From assembly GCF_000012825.1 (NCBI RefSeq), contig NC_009614.1, positions 3,844,001 to 3,908,000 on the forward strand: 64,000 nt of DNA, written 5' to 3'. Origin of the DNA: Phocaeicola vulgatus ATCC 8482. Its GTDB lineage: Bacteria; Bacteroidota; Bacteroidia; Bacteroidales; Bacteroidaceae. Shown here piece by piece: positions 42,622 to 50,761 of the stretch; positions within the stretch are counted from its first letter, which is position 1, and every line of letters begins with the position of its first letter. The notes beneath the pieces were generated by a model. It made no database searches and was not told where the DNA came from. It saw nothing but the letters and a program-made list of their open reading frames with translations. A program made the position numbers and the translations under genes.

Positions 42622-42751
42622 AAGTAGTCTTTTTATATCTATATAATTGTTGTTTATTTTGACTTTCAGTAAAAACTCATTCTAAAAAAGATGTCAAAGA
42701 GCATCTCTTTAGATTTATTAACCGTTATCGAACACGAAAGTAGAAATTTTA

Positions 42752-42781
42752 TTTGGAATAACAAAATTATTTGTATCTTTG
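42752..42781 (+). promoter_or_regulatory. uxaB promoter overlapping a uxaC promoter
   Basis: On the plus strand TTTG (42752-42755), 18 nt, then TATCTTTG (42774-42781) form the uxaB promoter, leaving a leader of about 160 nt. On the minus strand TAATTTTG (42762-42769) lies inside that spacer and can serve uxaC. The two polymerases would compete for the same 30 bp. The rest of 42622-42946 is AT-rich leader without an ORF or a copy of the LacI operator. Confidence 0.55.
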
Positions 42782-42946
42782 CGGCGAAGATTTAAAGATT
42801 TTAAATGCTTGGTTCAATGATGATATATAAAAACTTAAATATATATTACCATTTAAAAGAAAGCATGAATACTATGAGTACACAATAAAATCTGATTCGT
42901 CTTCAATAAGTACAGGTATGGATAAACACATAATATAATTAAAAAT

Positions 42947-44386
42947 ATGAAAGCATTAAACAAGGAGACAGCAGCAAAGACTCAACGTCCCGAAAGAATC
43001 ATTCAATTTGGTGAGGGTAACTTCCTGCGTGCGTTTGTGGATTGGATTATCTACAACATGAACGAAAAAACTGATTTCAACAGCAGTGTGGTGGTGGTTC
43101 AACCTATTGAAAAAGGTATGGTTGACATGTTGAACGCACAAGATTGTCTGTATCATGTAAACTTGCAGGGTTTGGATAAAGGACAGGTGGTAAACAGCCT
43201 GACAAAAATTGATGTGATCAGTCGTGCCTTGAATCCTTATTCTCAGAATGATGAATTTATGAAATTGGCGGAACAGCCGGAAATGCGTTTCGTTATCTCT
43301 AATACGACAGAGGCCGGTATCGCTTTTGATCCTGCCTGCAAGCTGGATGATGCCCCTGCTTCATCTTATCCGGGCAAACTGACCCAGTTGCTGTATCACC
43401 GTTATAAAACGTTCAATGGTGACAAGAGCAAAGGTTTGATAATTTTCCCTTGCGAATTGATTTTCCTGAACGGCCATAAACTGAAAGAAACCATCTATCA
43501 ATATATTGATTTGTGGAACTTGGGTGAAGACTTCAAGCAATGGTTTGAGGAAGCTTGTGGTGTCTATGCTACTTTGGTAGACCGTATTGTGCCGGGATTC
43601 CCCCGCAAAGATATCGCTGCTATTAAAGAAAAATTGCAGTATGATGACAATCTGGTGGTACAGGCAGAAATCTTCCATTTGTGGGTAATTGAAGCTCCGC
43701 AGGAGGTCGCCAAGGAATTCCCTGCCGACAAAGCCGGTTTGAATGTATTGTTCGTTCCGTCTGAAGCTCCTTATCACGAAAGAAAAGTTACTTTGCTGAA
43801 CGGTCCTCACACAGTGCTGTCTCCGGTAGCTTATCTGTCTGGAATCAACATTGTGCGCGAGGCTTGCGAGCATGAAGTGGTAGGTAAATACATTCATAAA
43901 GTTATGTTCGATGAGTTGATGGAAACCCTGAACCTGCCGAAAGAAGAATTGAAGAAGTTTGCGGAAGATGTTTTGGAGCGTTTCAACAATCCGTTTGTTG
44001 ATCACCAGGTGACTTCTATCATGCTGAATTCATTCCCTAAATATGAAACTCGCGACCTCCCGGGCTTGAAAGTTTATCTGGAGCGTAAGGGTGAGTTGCC
44101 TAAAGGCTTGGTATTGGGACTGGCGGCTATCATCACTTATTATAAAGGTGGTGTTCGTGCTGACGGTGCTGAGATTGTTCCGAACGATGCTCCTGAAATC
44201 ATGAATCTGCTGAAAGAACTTTGGGCTACAGGCTGCACTCAGAAAGTGGCGGAAGGCGTGTTGGCAGCAGAATCTATTTGGGGTGAGAACTTGAACAACA
44301 TTCCGGGTTTGACCGCCGCAGTAAAAGCTGATCTTGACTCTATTCAAGAAAAGGGTATGCTGGAAACAGTAAAGGGTATTCTCTAA
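42947..44386 (+). CDS. uxaB: tagaturonate reductase (altronate oxidoreductase)
   Basis: UxaB (479 residues) reduces D-tagaturonate to D-altronate with NADH, providing the substrate of UxaA. It belongs to the mannitol/polyol dehydrogenase family: the Rossmann start is IIQFGEGNFLRAFVDWII and the C-terminal catalytic region includes KVTLLNGPHTVLSPVAYLSG, with the active-site Lys of the family in the RKVTLLN block. Fructuronate reductase (UxuB) is related, so dual activity cannot be excluded. It ends in a terminator that overlaps the next promoter. Confidence 0.92.
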   Translation: MKALNKETAAKTQRPERIIQFGEGNFLRAFVDWIIYNMNEKTDFNSSVVVVQPIEKGMVDMLNAQDCLYHVNLQGLDKGQVVNSLTKIDVISRALNPYSQNDEFMKLAEQPEMRFVISNTTEAGIAFDPACKLDDAPASSYPGKLTQLLYHRYKTFNGDKSKGLIIFPCELIFLNGHKLKETIYQYIDLWNLGEDFKQWFEEACGVYATLVDRIVPGFPRKDIAAIKEKLQYDDNLVVQAEIFHLWVIEAPQEVAKEFPADKAGLNVLFVPSEAPYHERKVTLLNGPHTVLSPVAYLSGINIVREACEHEVVGKYIHKVMFDELMETLNLPKEELKKFAEDVLERFNNPFVDHQVTSIMLNSFPKYETRDLPGLKVYLERKGELPKGLVLGLAAIITYYKGGVRADGAEIVPNDAPEIMNLLKELWATGCTQKVAEGVLAAESIWGENLNNIPGLTAAVKADLDSIQEKGMLETVKGIL

Positions 44387-44424
44387 TCAGATTAATTGTT
44401 AGAAATAGTTTATAAATTCCTTGA

Positions 44425-44462
44425 GGGAGATTTGGTTATAAAACTGAATCTCCCTATTTTTG
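44425..44462 (+). terminator. uxaB terminator overlapping the next gene's promoter
   Basis: GGGAGATT (44425-44432) and AATCTCCC (44447-44454) form the stem, followed by TATTTTTG. The same bases give a promoter for the PH-like gene: TTTG at 44431-44434, 20 nt, TATTTTTG at 44455-44462. The start codon is only 16 nt further on. Confidence 0.7.
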
Positions 44463-44478
44463 TATCTATACAAGATAG

Positions 44479-44901
44479 ATGTGGCATATGGAAAAACAAG
44501 AATTCAGACCCGGCTATCCTTTATGGATTTGGGCAGTTATTGCTATTATGTTGGTGGCGTGTACATGCCTTTTTATAGCGCATGGAAGATATGCATCTTT
44601 GCTGGTCCTGACTCCTCCTCTGTTGATAACGGGGGTAAGGTTATTGTCTGTTTATACTATTACTCCTGATTCTTTTATCTTAGCTATAAGAGGGATGAAG
44701 CCTCGGCATGTTTTTCCTTTGCAAAACATCACAGAGATAGAAAAGGAGTACACAAAGTCTGGTAAACTCAAGTCGATTGTGATCCGTTACCGGAAAGAAG
44801 GAATGTACCACAATTTTTTAGTTATCAAGAAAGATGATGTAAATATTGAAGGTATTCTGAACGCTATTTTGCACTATCGTCCTTCCGTGTCTGTTCGTTA
44901 A
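44479..44901 (+). CDS. PH-like domain membrane protein
   Basis: A 140-residue protein with two N-terminal membrane helices (YPLWIWAVIAIMLVACTCLF and LLVLTPPLLITGVRLLSV) and a C-terminal bacterial PH-like domain (YTITPDSFILAIRGMKPRHV, FPLQNITEIEKEY, IVIRYRKEGMYHNFLVI). The function is unknown. ATG at 44488 is an alternative start. The 3' end overlaps the convergent cobI gene by 38 bp. Confidence 0.7.
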   Translation: MWHMEKQEFRPGYPLWIWAVIAIMLVACTCLFIAHGRYASLLVLTPPLLITGVRLLSVYTITPDSFILAIRGMKPRHVFPLQNITEIEKEYTKSGKLKSIVIRYRKEGMYHNFLVIKKDDVNIEGILNAILHYRPSVSVR

Positions 44902-45592
44902 AGATGATCATTAAGGAAAAATAAGGAAATACTCTTCTTTTCAGTTCCGCCTGATGGGAAGAATGATATTCTTCGGCTGTCGATATATTTTCAAAATAAT
45001 GATAACTGTATTGGGGGTGGGACTCCATGTAATCCTTTACTATGTCTGCACATTGAGATAATTTCATGATAACCGGCACATGATGATGGCTTAGATACAT
45101 GTCCAGTTCGTCCGAAGTAATATTGCCCGGAATAATGACCAGTCTTTCTTTTTGGCTGATGAGATGTAGTTTTGCGGCCGCTTCCGCAGCGATGAATGAA
45201 GGAATACCGGGAAGTTGCTCTACGGGGATTCCATTTTCTTCGAGGAGATCCAGTACATAGTGAACGGAGGCGTAAATTCCCGCATCGCCTTCTACTGCTA
45301 CCGCCAACCGTTTTCCTGCTTTTTGTTCCAGCCTCATTTCTTCGAAAAGTTGCCGATAGACTTTGATTGCTTTTGTTCTGTCTTTGCTCATCGGGAGCGA
45401 GAATAGGTGTATATCTCCTTTGATGCCTAGCTTATGTAACAGGGTGGCGGCACGTGACAAGATTTTGTCTGGTTCCCGAACCGTTGATGGACAATATATT
45501 ATGTCTGCTTGCTGTAAAGCATGCAATGATTTCAATGTAATCAGTTCGGCATCACCGGGTCCTAAAGAAACAAAATAGATCGGATGACTCAT
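44864..45592 (-). CDS. cobI: precorrin-2 C20-methyltransferase
   Basis: CobI/CbiL (242 residues) adds the C20 methyl group to (cobalt-)precorrin-2 with SAM, an early step in the corrin ring. The tetrapyrrole methylase fold begins at once: PIYFVSLGPGDAELITLKSL (SAM loop GPGD). Further blocks are VAVEGDAGIYASVHYVLDLL and VEQLPGIPSFIAAEAAAKLH. The ATG at 45592 is chosen; the 58-residue longer frame would run into the divergent binding-protein gene. It is the only single-domain member among the window's corrin genes and lies apart from the other four by the importer operon. Confidence 0.92.
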   Translation of the reverse strand: MSHPIYFVSLGPGDAELITLKSLHALQQADIIYCPSTVREPDKILSRAATLLHKLGIKGDIHLFSLPMSKDRTKAIKVYRQLFEEMRLEQKAGKRLAVAVEGDAGIYASVHYVLDLLEENGIPVEQLPGIPSFIAAEAAAKLHLISQKERLVIIPGNITSDELDMYLSHHHVPVIMKLSQCADIVKDYMESHPQYSYHYFENISTAEEYHSSHQAELKRRVFPYFSLMIIFNEQTRKDDSAK

Positions 45593-45664
45593 CTTTTGTA
45601 GGTATTTACAGTTTTTAAGCACGCAAAAGTGCTGAAAAATTCCGTATAAAGCAAGAGAATTGAT

Positions 45665-45672
45665 TACCTTTG
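45665..45672 (+). promoter_or_regulatory. -7 element TACCTTTG of the BtuFCD-like operon
   Basis: Consensus box 23 nt before the binding-protein ATG. No cobalamin riboswitch fits in the 103-bp gap to cobI. Confidence 0.55.
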
Positions 45673-45695
45673 TTGGCTGAAAAACAGAAAAGAAC

Positions 45696-46847
45696 ATGAA
45701 AAAACTAATATGGGCTTCGGGCCTTTTGTTATTATTGACTGTTACAGCCTGCCAAAATAAGCACAAACAGGGCTCCGGGAATCTGGAGCATAAGACATTG
45801 ACAGATTCTTCTATTGTGAAGATTATTCCGGAATATGCCCAAGGGTTTAAAATAACCTATACGGATCAGGCTTGTCTGCTTGACATTCAGGACCCTCAGA
45901 ATAAAGAAAGTCAGTCTTTTCATTATGCTTTGGTGCCAAGAGGTGTGGAAGCGGAAAACATACCTGCGGATTATACGGTTATTGAAACTCCCATACGAAG
46001 CGTTATCTGCATGACTTCCCTGCAACTTTCCAATTTTATCAAGTTGGAAGAGCTGGATGCGGTGGTGGGTATCACTAGTACACGTCATTTGTTTAACAAG
46101 AAAATAAATGATCGTTTGAAAGATGGAAGCATTCATAAGATAGGTATTGAAGGGAATTTCGATAATGAGGTGATTATGAGTGTAAACCCGGATTTGATTT
46201 TGATCTCTCCTTTTAAACGAGGGGGGTACGATGCTTTGAAAGAGGTAGGCATTCCTTTGATGCCGCATTTGGGATATAAGGAAATGACTCCTTTGGGACA
46301 GGCTGAATGGATAAAGTTTGTGGGCTTGTTATTGGGAAGAGAAGATAAAGCTAATAAGCAGTTTGCCGCTATTAAGAAAAGATATAACGAACTGAAGGAA
46401 CTGACCGGTCGGGTGACAAAACGCCCGGTGGTATTCAGTGGAGAATTGCGGGGCGGCAATTGGTATGCTGTAGGAGGGAGGAGTTTTCTCGCACAATTGT
46501 TTAAAGATGCCGGTGCCGATTATTTTTTGAAAGACGATGAACAGTCTGGAGGAGTCACCCTCGATTTTGAAACAGTTTACAGCCAAGCGGCAGGTGCCGA
46601 TTATTGGCGTATTGTGAATAGCTATCAAGGAGAATTTTCTTATAACACGTTGAAAGAGGAAGATGCCCGTTATGTTGATTTTAAAGCATACAAAGAGAAA
46701 GGGGTGATTTATTGTAACATGCGTGAAAAACCTTTTTATGAGAGTATGCCTACAGAACCGGAAGTTGTTCTGGCAGATTTGATTCAAATCTTTCATCCGC
46801 AGCTTTTGTCCGGTCACCAACCGGGATATTATGAATTGCTTAAATAG
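45696..46847 (+). CDS. ABC transporter substrate-binding lipoprotein (BtuF/FecB-like)
   Basis: A 383-residue periplasmic-binding lipoprotein: the signal peptide ends in LLLLTVTAC (Cys near residue 19). It has the cluster C (class III) fold with two lobes joined by a helix; typical parts are TPIRSVICMTSLQLSNFIKL, VVGITSTRHLFNKK, VNPDLILISPFKR and RPVVFSGELRGGNWYAVGG. Such proteins bind vitamin B12, haem or ferric siderophores. The location inside corrin genes favours a corrinoid, but this is inference. It leads an operon with the permease (11 nt later) and ATPase. Confidence 0.88.
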   Translation: MKKLIWASGLLLLLTVTACQNKHKQGSGNLEHKTLTDSSIVKIIPEYAQGFKITYTDQACLLDIQDPQNKESQSFHYALVPRGVEAENIPADYTVIETPIRSVICMTSLQLSNFIKLEELDAVVGITSTRHLFNKKINDRLKDGSIHKIGIEGNFDNEVIMSVNPDLILISPFKRGGYDALKEVGIPLMPHLGYKEMTPLGQAEWIKFVGLLLGREDKANKQFAAIKKRYNELKELTGRVTKRPVVFSGELRGGNWYAVGGRSFLAQLFKDAGADYFLKDDEQSGGVTLDFETVYSQAAGADYWRIVNSYQGEFSYNTLKEEDARYVDFKAYKEKGVIYCNMREKPFYESMPTEPEVVLADLIQIFHPQLLSGHQPGYYELLK

Positions 46848-46858
46848 GAAAATAGTAT

Positions 46859-47896
46859 ATGAAACGACCTGTTGCATTTTATATGCTGTTAATTATGGCT
46901 TCTATTTTTCTGTTTTTCTTCCTGAATCTGGTATTAGGTTCTGTTTCCATACCGCTTCGTGCTGTGTGGAATATCCTTTGGGGAACAGGGAATGAGTCTG
47001 TTATATGGCAAAATATTATTTGGAAATCACGGGTACCACAGGCGCTTACCGCATTGGCGGCGGGGGCGGGGCTCTCTGTCAGCGGTTTACAGATGCAGAC
47101 TGTTTTCCGCAATCCTTTGGCCGGTCCGTCGGTACTGGGCATCAGTTCGGGAGCCAGTATGGGAGTTGCTTTTGTGGTGCTTCTTTCGGGCAGTTTGGGT
47201 GGTGTTGCTTTGAGCAAGCTAGGCTTTATGGGGGAAATAGCCCTTACCATAGCAGCTATTGCAGGTTCACTTTCCATTATGGCACTTATTGTTTTCGTTT
47301 CCCAAAAAGTAAGGGGCAATGTTACTTTGCTGATTATCGGTGTGATGATTGGTTACATAGCCAATGCGGTGATCGGTGTGCTGAAATTTTTCAGTGTGGA
47401 GGAGGATATTCGTGCATATGTCATTTGGGGGTTGGGAAGTTTTGCCCGTGTATCGGGAGATCAGATGACTTTATTTATATGTATCATGGTGGTATTGTTG
47501 CCACTTTCCTTCCTGCTTGTCAAAACATTGAATCTTTTGCTGCTGGGAGATGCATACGCACGGAATCTCGGATTGAATATAAAACGTGCCCGTCTGCTTG
47601 TCATTACTTGTTCGGGAGTATTGGTAGCTATTGTTACCGCATATTGCGGCCCGATTATTTTTCTGGGGCTGGCCGTTCCGCATCTTTGCAGGGGAATGTT
47701 CCGCACATCCGATCATCGTATTCTGATGCCTGCTTCTTTACTGGCAGGTGCGTCATTGGCATTGGTATGTAATCTGATTGCCCGTATGCCCGGTTTCGAA
47801 GGTGCATTGCCGGTAAATTCGGTGACGGCTTTGGTAGGTGCTCCGGTAGTGATGTCGGTTTTATTCAATAAACGTCGCAATGAAATGAATGAGTAA
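46859..47896 (+). CDS. FecCD/BtuC family ABC transporter permease
   Basis: A 345-residue inner-membrane permease with about ten helices. The hallmark blocks are present: WKSRVPQALTALAAGAGLSV, SGLQMQTVFRNPLAGPSVLG (the conserved NPLAxP loop) and CGPIIFLGLAVPHLCRGMFR near the coupling helix. It pairs with the binding protein upstream; its stop overlaps the ATPase start codon (TAATG). Confidence 0.93.
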   Translation: MKRPVAFYMLLIMASIFLFFFLNLVLGSVSIPLRAVWNILWGTGNESVIWQNIIWKSRVPQALTALAAGAGLSVSGLQMQTVFRNPLAGPSVLGISSGASMGVAFVVLLSGSLGGVALSKLGFMGEIALTIAAIAGSLSIMALIVFVSQKVRGNVTLLIIGVMIGYIANAVIGVLKFFSVEEDIRAYVIWGLGSFARVSGDQMTLFICIMVVLLPLSFLLVKTLNLLLLGDAYARNLGLNIKRARLLVITCSGVLVAIVTAYCGPIIFLGLAVPHLCRGMFRTSDHRILMPASLLAGASLALVCNLIARMPGFEGALPVNSVTALVGAPVVMSVLFNKRRNEMNE

Positions 47897-48918
47897 TGAT
47901 GAATCAAGAAACTATACATATTCGGAAACTGACTACCGGTTATCCCGGTAAGGGGGGAACCAAGATTGTAGCGAAGGACATTGATGCTACTATCCGCAGT
48001 GGGGAACTGACTTGTCTTTTGGGGGCGAATGGAGTAGGGAAATCTACTTTATTGCGTACTTTGTCTGCCTTTCAGCCGCCTGTAGGAGGAGAGATAGAAA
48101 TAATGGGAAAGAAACTGACGGATTACACCGATAAACAGTTGGCGACAGTTATCGGAGTGGTATTGACCGAAAAATGCAGTCTGCGGAACATGACCGTAGA
48201 AGAACTGGTGGGTATGGGGCGCAGTCCTTATACCGGTTTCTGGGGAAATTTAAGCAAGGAGGACAAGAATACAGTAAACGATACCATTGAGCTGGTAAGG
48301 ATTGAGGATTTGAAATACCGGATGGTACATACTTTGAGTGACGGTGAGCGTCAGAAAGTAATGATAGCAAAGGCGTTGGCACAGGAAACCCCGGTGATTT
48401 TTCTGGATGAGCCGACTGCTTTTCTTGATTTCCCCAGTAAAGTGGAGATTATGCAATTGCTTCATCATTTGTCACGTTCTACCAACAAGACGATTTTTCT
48501 TTCCACCCATGATTTAGAGTTAGCTTTGCAGATTGCTGATAAGATTTGGCTGATGGATAAAGCCAATGGAGTGACTATAGGAACTCCTGAAGATCTTTCC
48601 ATAGACGGATGCCTGAGTAATTTTTTCTCCCGTAAGGGTATTGTTTTTGATATGGAAACCGGACTGTTCCGCATTGACAATGAGTTTGAAAAAGAAGTCC
48701 GTCTGGTGGGACATGGAAATAAGTATGCGATGGTACGGAAAGCCTTGCAGCGGAATGGTATTCTGGCAAGCCGGCGTGTTGAGTCCGATTTTTATATTGA
48801 AACGGGAGATATGACTACCAGTGGATATATTATCCACCCGGTAGCCGGGAGGACGATAAAGGTAGATACCATAGAGGAATTGTTAGAACAGGTCACTGCT
48901 ATATTGGCTTCCGTTTAG
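47896..48918 (+). CDS. BtuD/FecE-like ABC transporter ATP-binding protein with C-terminal extension
   Basis: A 340-residue ATPase. Walker A is GANGVGKSTLL, the signature is LSDGERQKVMIAKALA, Walker B is PVIFLDEPTAFLDF and the switch His is in LSTHDLELAL. Family members are usually about 255 residues; here residues 245-340 form an extra domain (FDMETGLFRIDNEFEKEVRL...IIHPVAGRTIKVDTIEEL) of unknown function that is typical for Bacteroidetes homologues. It overlaps the permease stop by one base. Confidence 0.92.
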   Translation: MMNQETIHIRKLTTGYPGKGGTKIVAKDIDATIRSGELTCLLGANGVGKSTLLRTLSAFQPPVGGEIEIMGKKLTDYTDKQLATVIGVVLTEKCSLRNMTVEELVGMGRSPYTGFWGNLSKEDKNTVNDTIELVRIEDLKYRMVHTLSDGERQKVMIAKALAQETPVIFLDEPTAFLDFPSKVEIMQLLHHLSRSTNKTIFLSTHDLELALQIADKIWLMDKANGVTIGTPEDLSIDGCLSNFFSRKGIVFDMETGLFRIDNEFEKEVRLVGHGNKYAMVRKALQRNGILASRRVESDFYIETGDMTTSGYIIHPVAGRTIKVDTIEELLEQVTAILASV

Positions 48919-48939
48919 CAGCAGCGTCTAAATAATCAG

Positions 48940-50736
48940 TTATTGTATCCTGAAAGGAATATTTCCTTCTTCATCAATCAAGAGGATTGTCAATTTTCCT
49001 TCGGGCAATAAGGGGACGCAATGCGCAAAACAATGTTCCAACAAACACGGAAAGAACTTTCCGCCGTCTTCTTCAGACAGCAAGGTCCATAATTCACGGG
49101 CTAATGTCAACCTTTCTATCATGCTTTCAACATCCGGAGAGCATCCGGCTTCCATTGCCACCTGCCTTAGGAATTCTTTATTCATCACCACTTTCTTACT
49201 GTGTGTGTCCAGATTTCCTTCGGCCAGTTTCACCGCCTTGCCTATCATAATGCCTAAAGTAACCAATGGAACCTTAAGCTTGGCAGCTATCTTGAGTGTC
49301 TCCCCTATAAAATTTCCATAATGTACAAAAGCCTGAGCAGGTAATCCCGGATACTCCTTCTTCACAAAACGTTCGCTTTTTGCTCCCGAATTAATGATGA
49401 GTCTGGATGAGCCCACAGCCACACAAACCTCCACTTCCCTGCGGATAGCCTCGACAAAAGCTTCTGAAGAAAAAGGACGGACTATGCCCGAAGTTCCAAT
49501 GATGGAAATGCCGTCCACAATTCCTAGTTTAGGATTGAAAGTACGTTGTGCCAACTCTTTTCCTCCGGGAACGGAAATGGTAACATCCAGCCCTTTGTCA
49601 TAAAGCGCCGATAATTCTTTCATTATCATTTGTCGGGGGATGCGATTGATGGCGGGTTCCCCGATTTCCAATCCCAGCCCCGGAAGGGTGACTCGTCCCA
49701 CTCCTTCACCTTGCAGGAAACGGATGTCCGGGTGATTGCTAAAACTTACCGTTACCACAATGGATGCGCCGTGAGTGACATCCGGATCATCTCCCGCATC
49801 TTTAACAACGGTGCAGGTGGCACTGTTCTTTTCTATTTCTGTATGGGCTACCGGTAAGGTCATTTCCTCGTCATCGGGAAGGCGGAAGGATATCATTTTC
49901 TGTTCTTCCCCTAAAATCAGAGCCGTCAATGCTGCTTTTGCAGCTGCAGTAGCGCAGGCCCCTGTGGTGTAGCCGCTTCTCAACGGGTAAAAAGCAGGGA
50001 TGTTCTTTTCTATCTGTTTTCTCAATCCATATTCACCGGTAACGATCATGAAATGCCTGGGAAGGGGAGGGCGTTTTATAGCAAAGACCGGGATTTTTGC
50101 AGCCTGTGCCGCTTTCACTTTCTCCGAAAATCCTCCGGATTCTCCGCTTTCCTTGGTCAGAATGGCCTGTGGATGTAGTGTCTCTAATAAAAGAGTTTCG
50201 GATTCTCCGGCATGATAGAATACCAGATTTCCTTTCGGGAAGCCTTGTTCTTGGGCTAATGTGATGGAAGTTTCCCGTTCCAGTACGCGGAACCAACAGG
50301 TATGTTTCTCCCAATAAGGGCGTAACTTCCCGATGGTCTGTACTCCGGTCAGTGCCAGCAGGTGATCGGTTCCTGCTTTCTCTAACCGGTAAATGGCATC
50401 TGCATAGTCTTCACACCAGATGATGTTTTCGGTGCGTGGAGGATACTTCCTTTCAAAACGTATGACAGGAAGATGTAGCGTCCGGCTTGTTTCATCCACA
50501 GTCCGGTGGAGTTGGGAGGCAAACGGGTGGGCAGCATCCACCAACAAACGGATGTTGTTTTGGCGGCAGAAACTTTCCATTTTCTCCGTGTCCATTCCTC
50601 CGGTGATACGGATGCCGTGCTTGCATTGTATCTCCTGCCATTCTCCTTTGGTAGAGTAGAAGTAGGGCTTTCCGGCTTCATCGGCAACTTTCACGGCGGT
50701 GCGTCCTTCGGTGGTTCCTCCTAAAATCAGTATCAT
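48940..50736 (-). CDS. cbiD: fused precorrin-6A reductase / cobalt-precorrin-5B C1-methyltransferase (CbiJ-CbiD)
   Basis: A 598-residue fusion. Residues 1-245 are CobK/CbiJ (start MILILGGTTEGRTAVKVADE; LLVDAAHPFASQLHRTV; LLALTGVQTIGKL), which reduces precorrin-6A. Residues 250-598 are CbiD (PLRSGYTTGACATAAAKAAL; GASIVVTVSFS; GRVTLPGLGLEIGEPAINRI), the C1-methyltransferase of the anaerobic pathway. ATG at 50736 matches the conserved CbiJ start; the longer frame begins 34 nt inside the preceding gene. It is the last gene of the operon. CbiD shows the route is the anaerobic one. Confidence 0.92.
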   Translation of the reverse strand: MILILGGTTEGRTAVKVADEAGKPYFYSTKGEWQEIQCKHGIRITGGMDTEKMESFCRQNNIRLLVDAAHPFASQLHRTVDETSRTLHLPVIRFERKYPPRTENIIWCEDYADAIYRLEKAGTDHLLALTGVQTIGKLRPYWEKHTCWFRVLERETSITLAQEQGFPKGNLVFYHAGESETLLLETLHPQAILTKESGESGGFSEKVKAAQAAKIPVFAIKRPPLPRHFMIVTGEYGLRKQIEKNIPAFYPLRSGYTTGACATAAAKAALTALILGEEQKMISFRLPDDEEMTLPVAHTEIEKNSATCTVVKDAGDDPDVTHGASIVVTVSFSNHPDIRFLQGEGVGRVTLPGLGLEIGEPAINRIPRQMIMKELSALYDKGLDVTISVPGGKELAQRTFNPKLGIVDGISIIGTSGIVRPFSSEAFVEAIRREVEVCVAVGSSRLIINSGAKSERFVKKEYPGLPAQAFVHYGNFIGETLKIAAKLKVPLVTLGIMIGKAVKLAEGNLDTHSKKVVMNKEFLRQVAMEAGCSPDVESMIERLTLARELWTLLSEEDGGKFFPCLLEHCFAHCVPLLPEGKLTILLIDEEGNIPFRIQ

Positions 50737-50761
50737 AGGCTGGATGTGAATGATTCTTTTT

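Noticed and set aside
42622..42946. LacI operator in the uxaC-uxaB gap
   Set aside because: No GTGC...GCAC palindrome is present in the interval.
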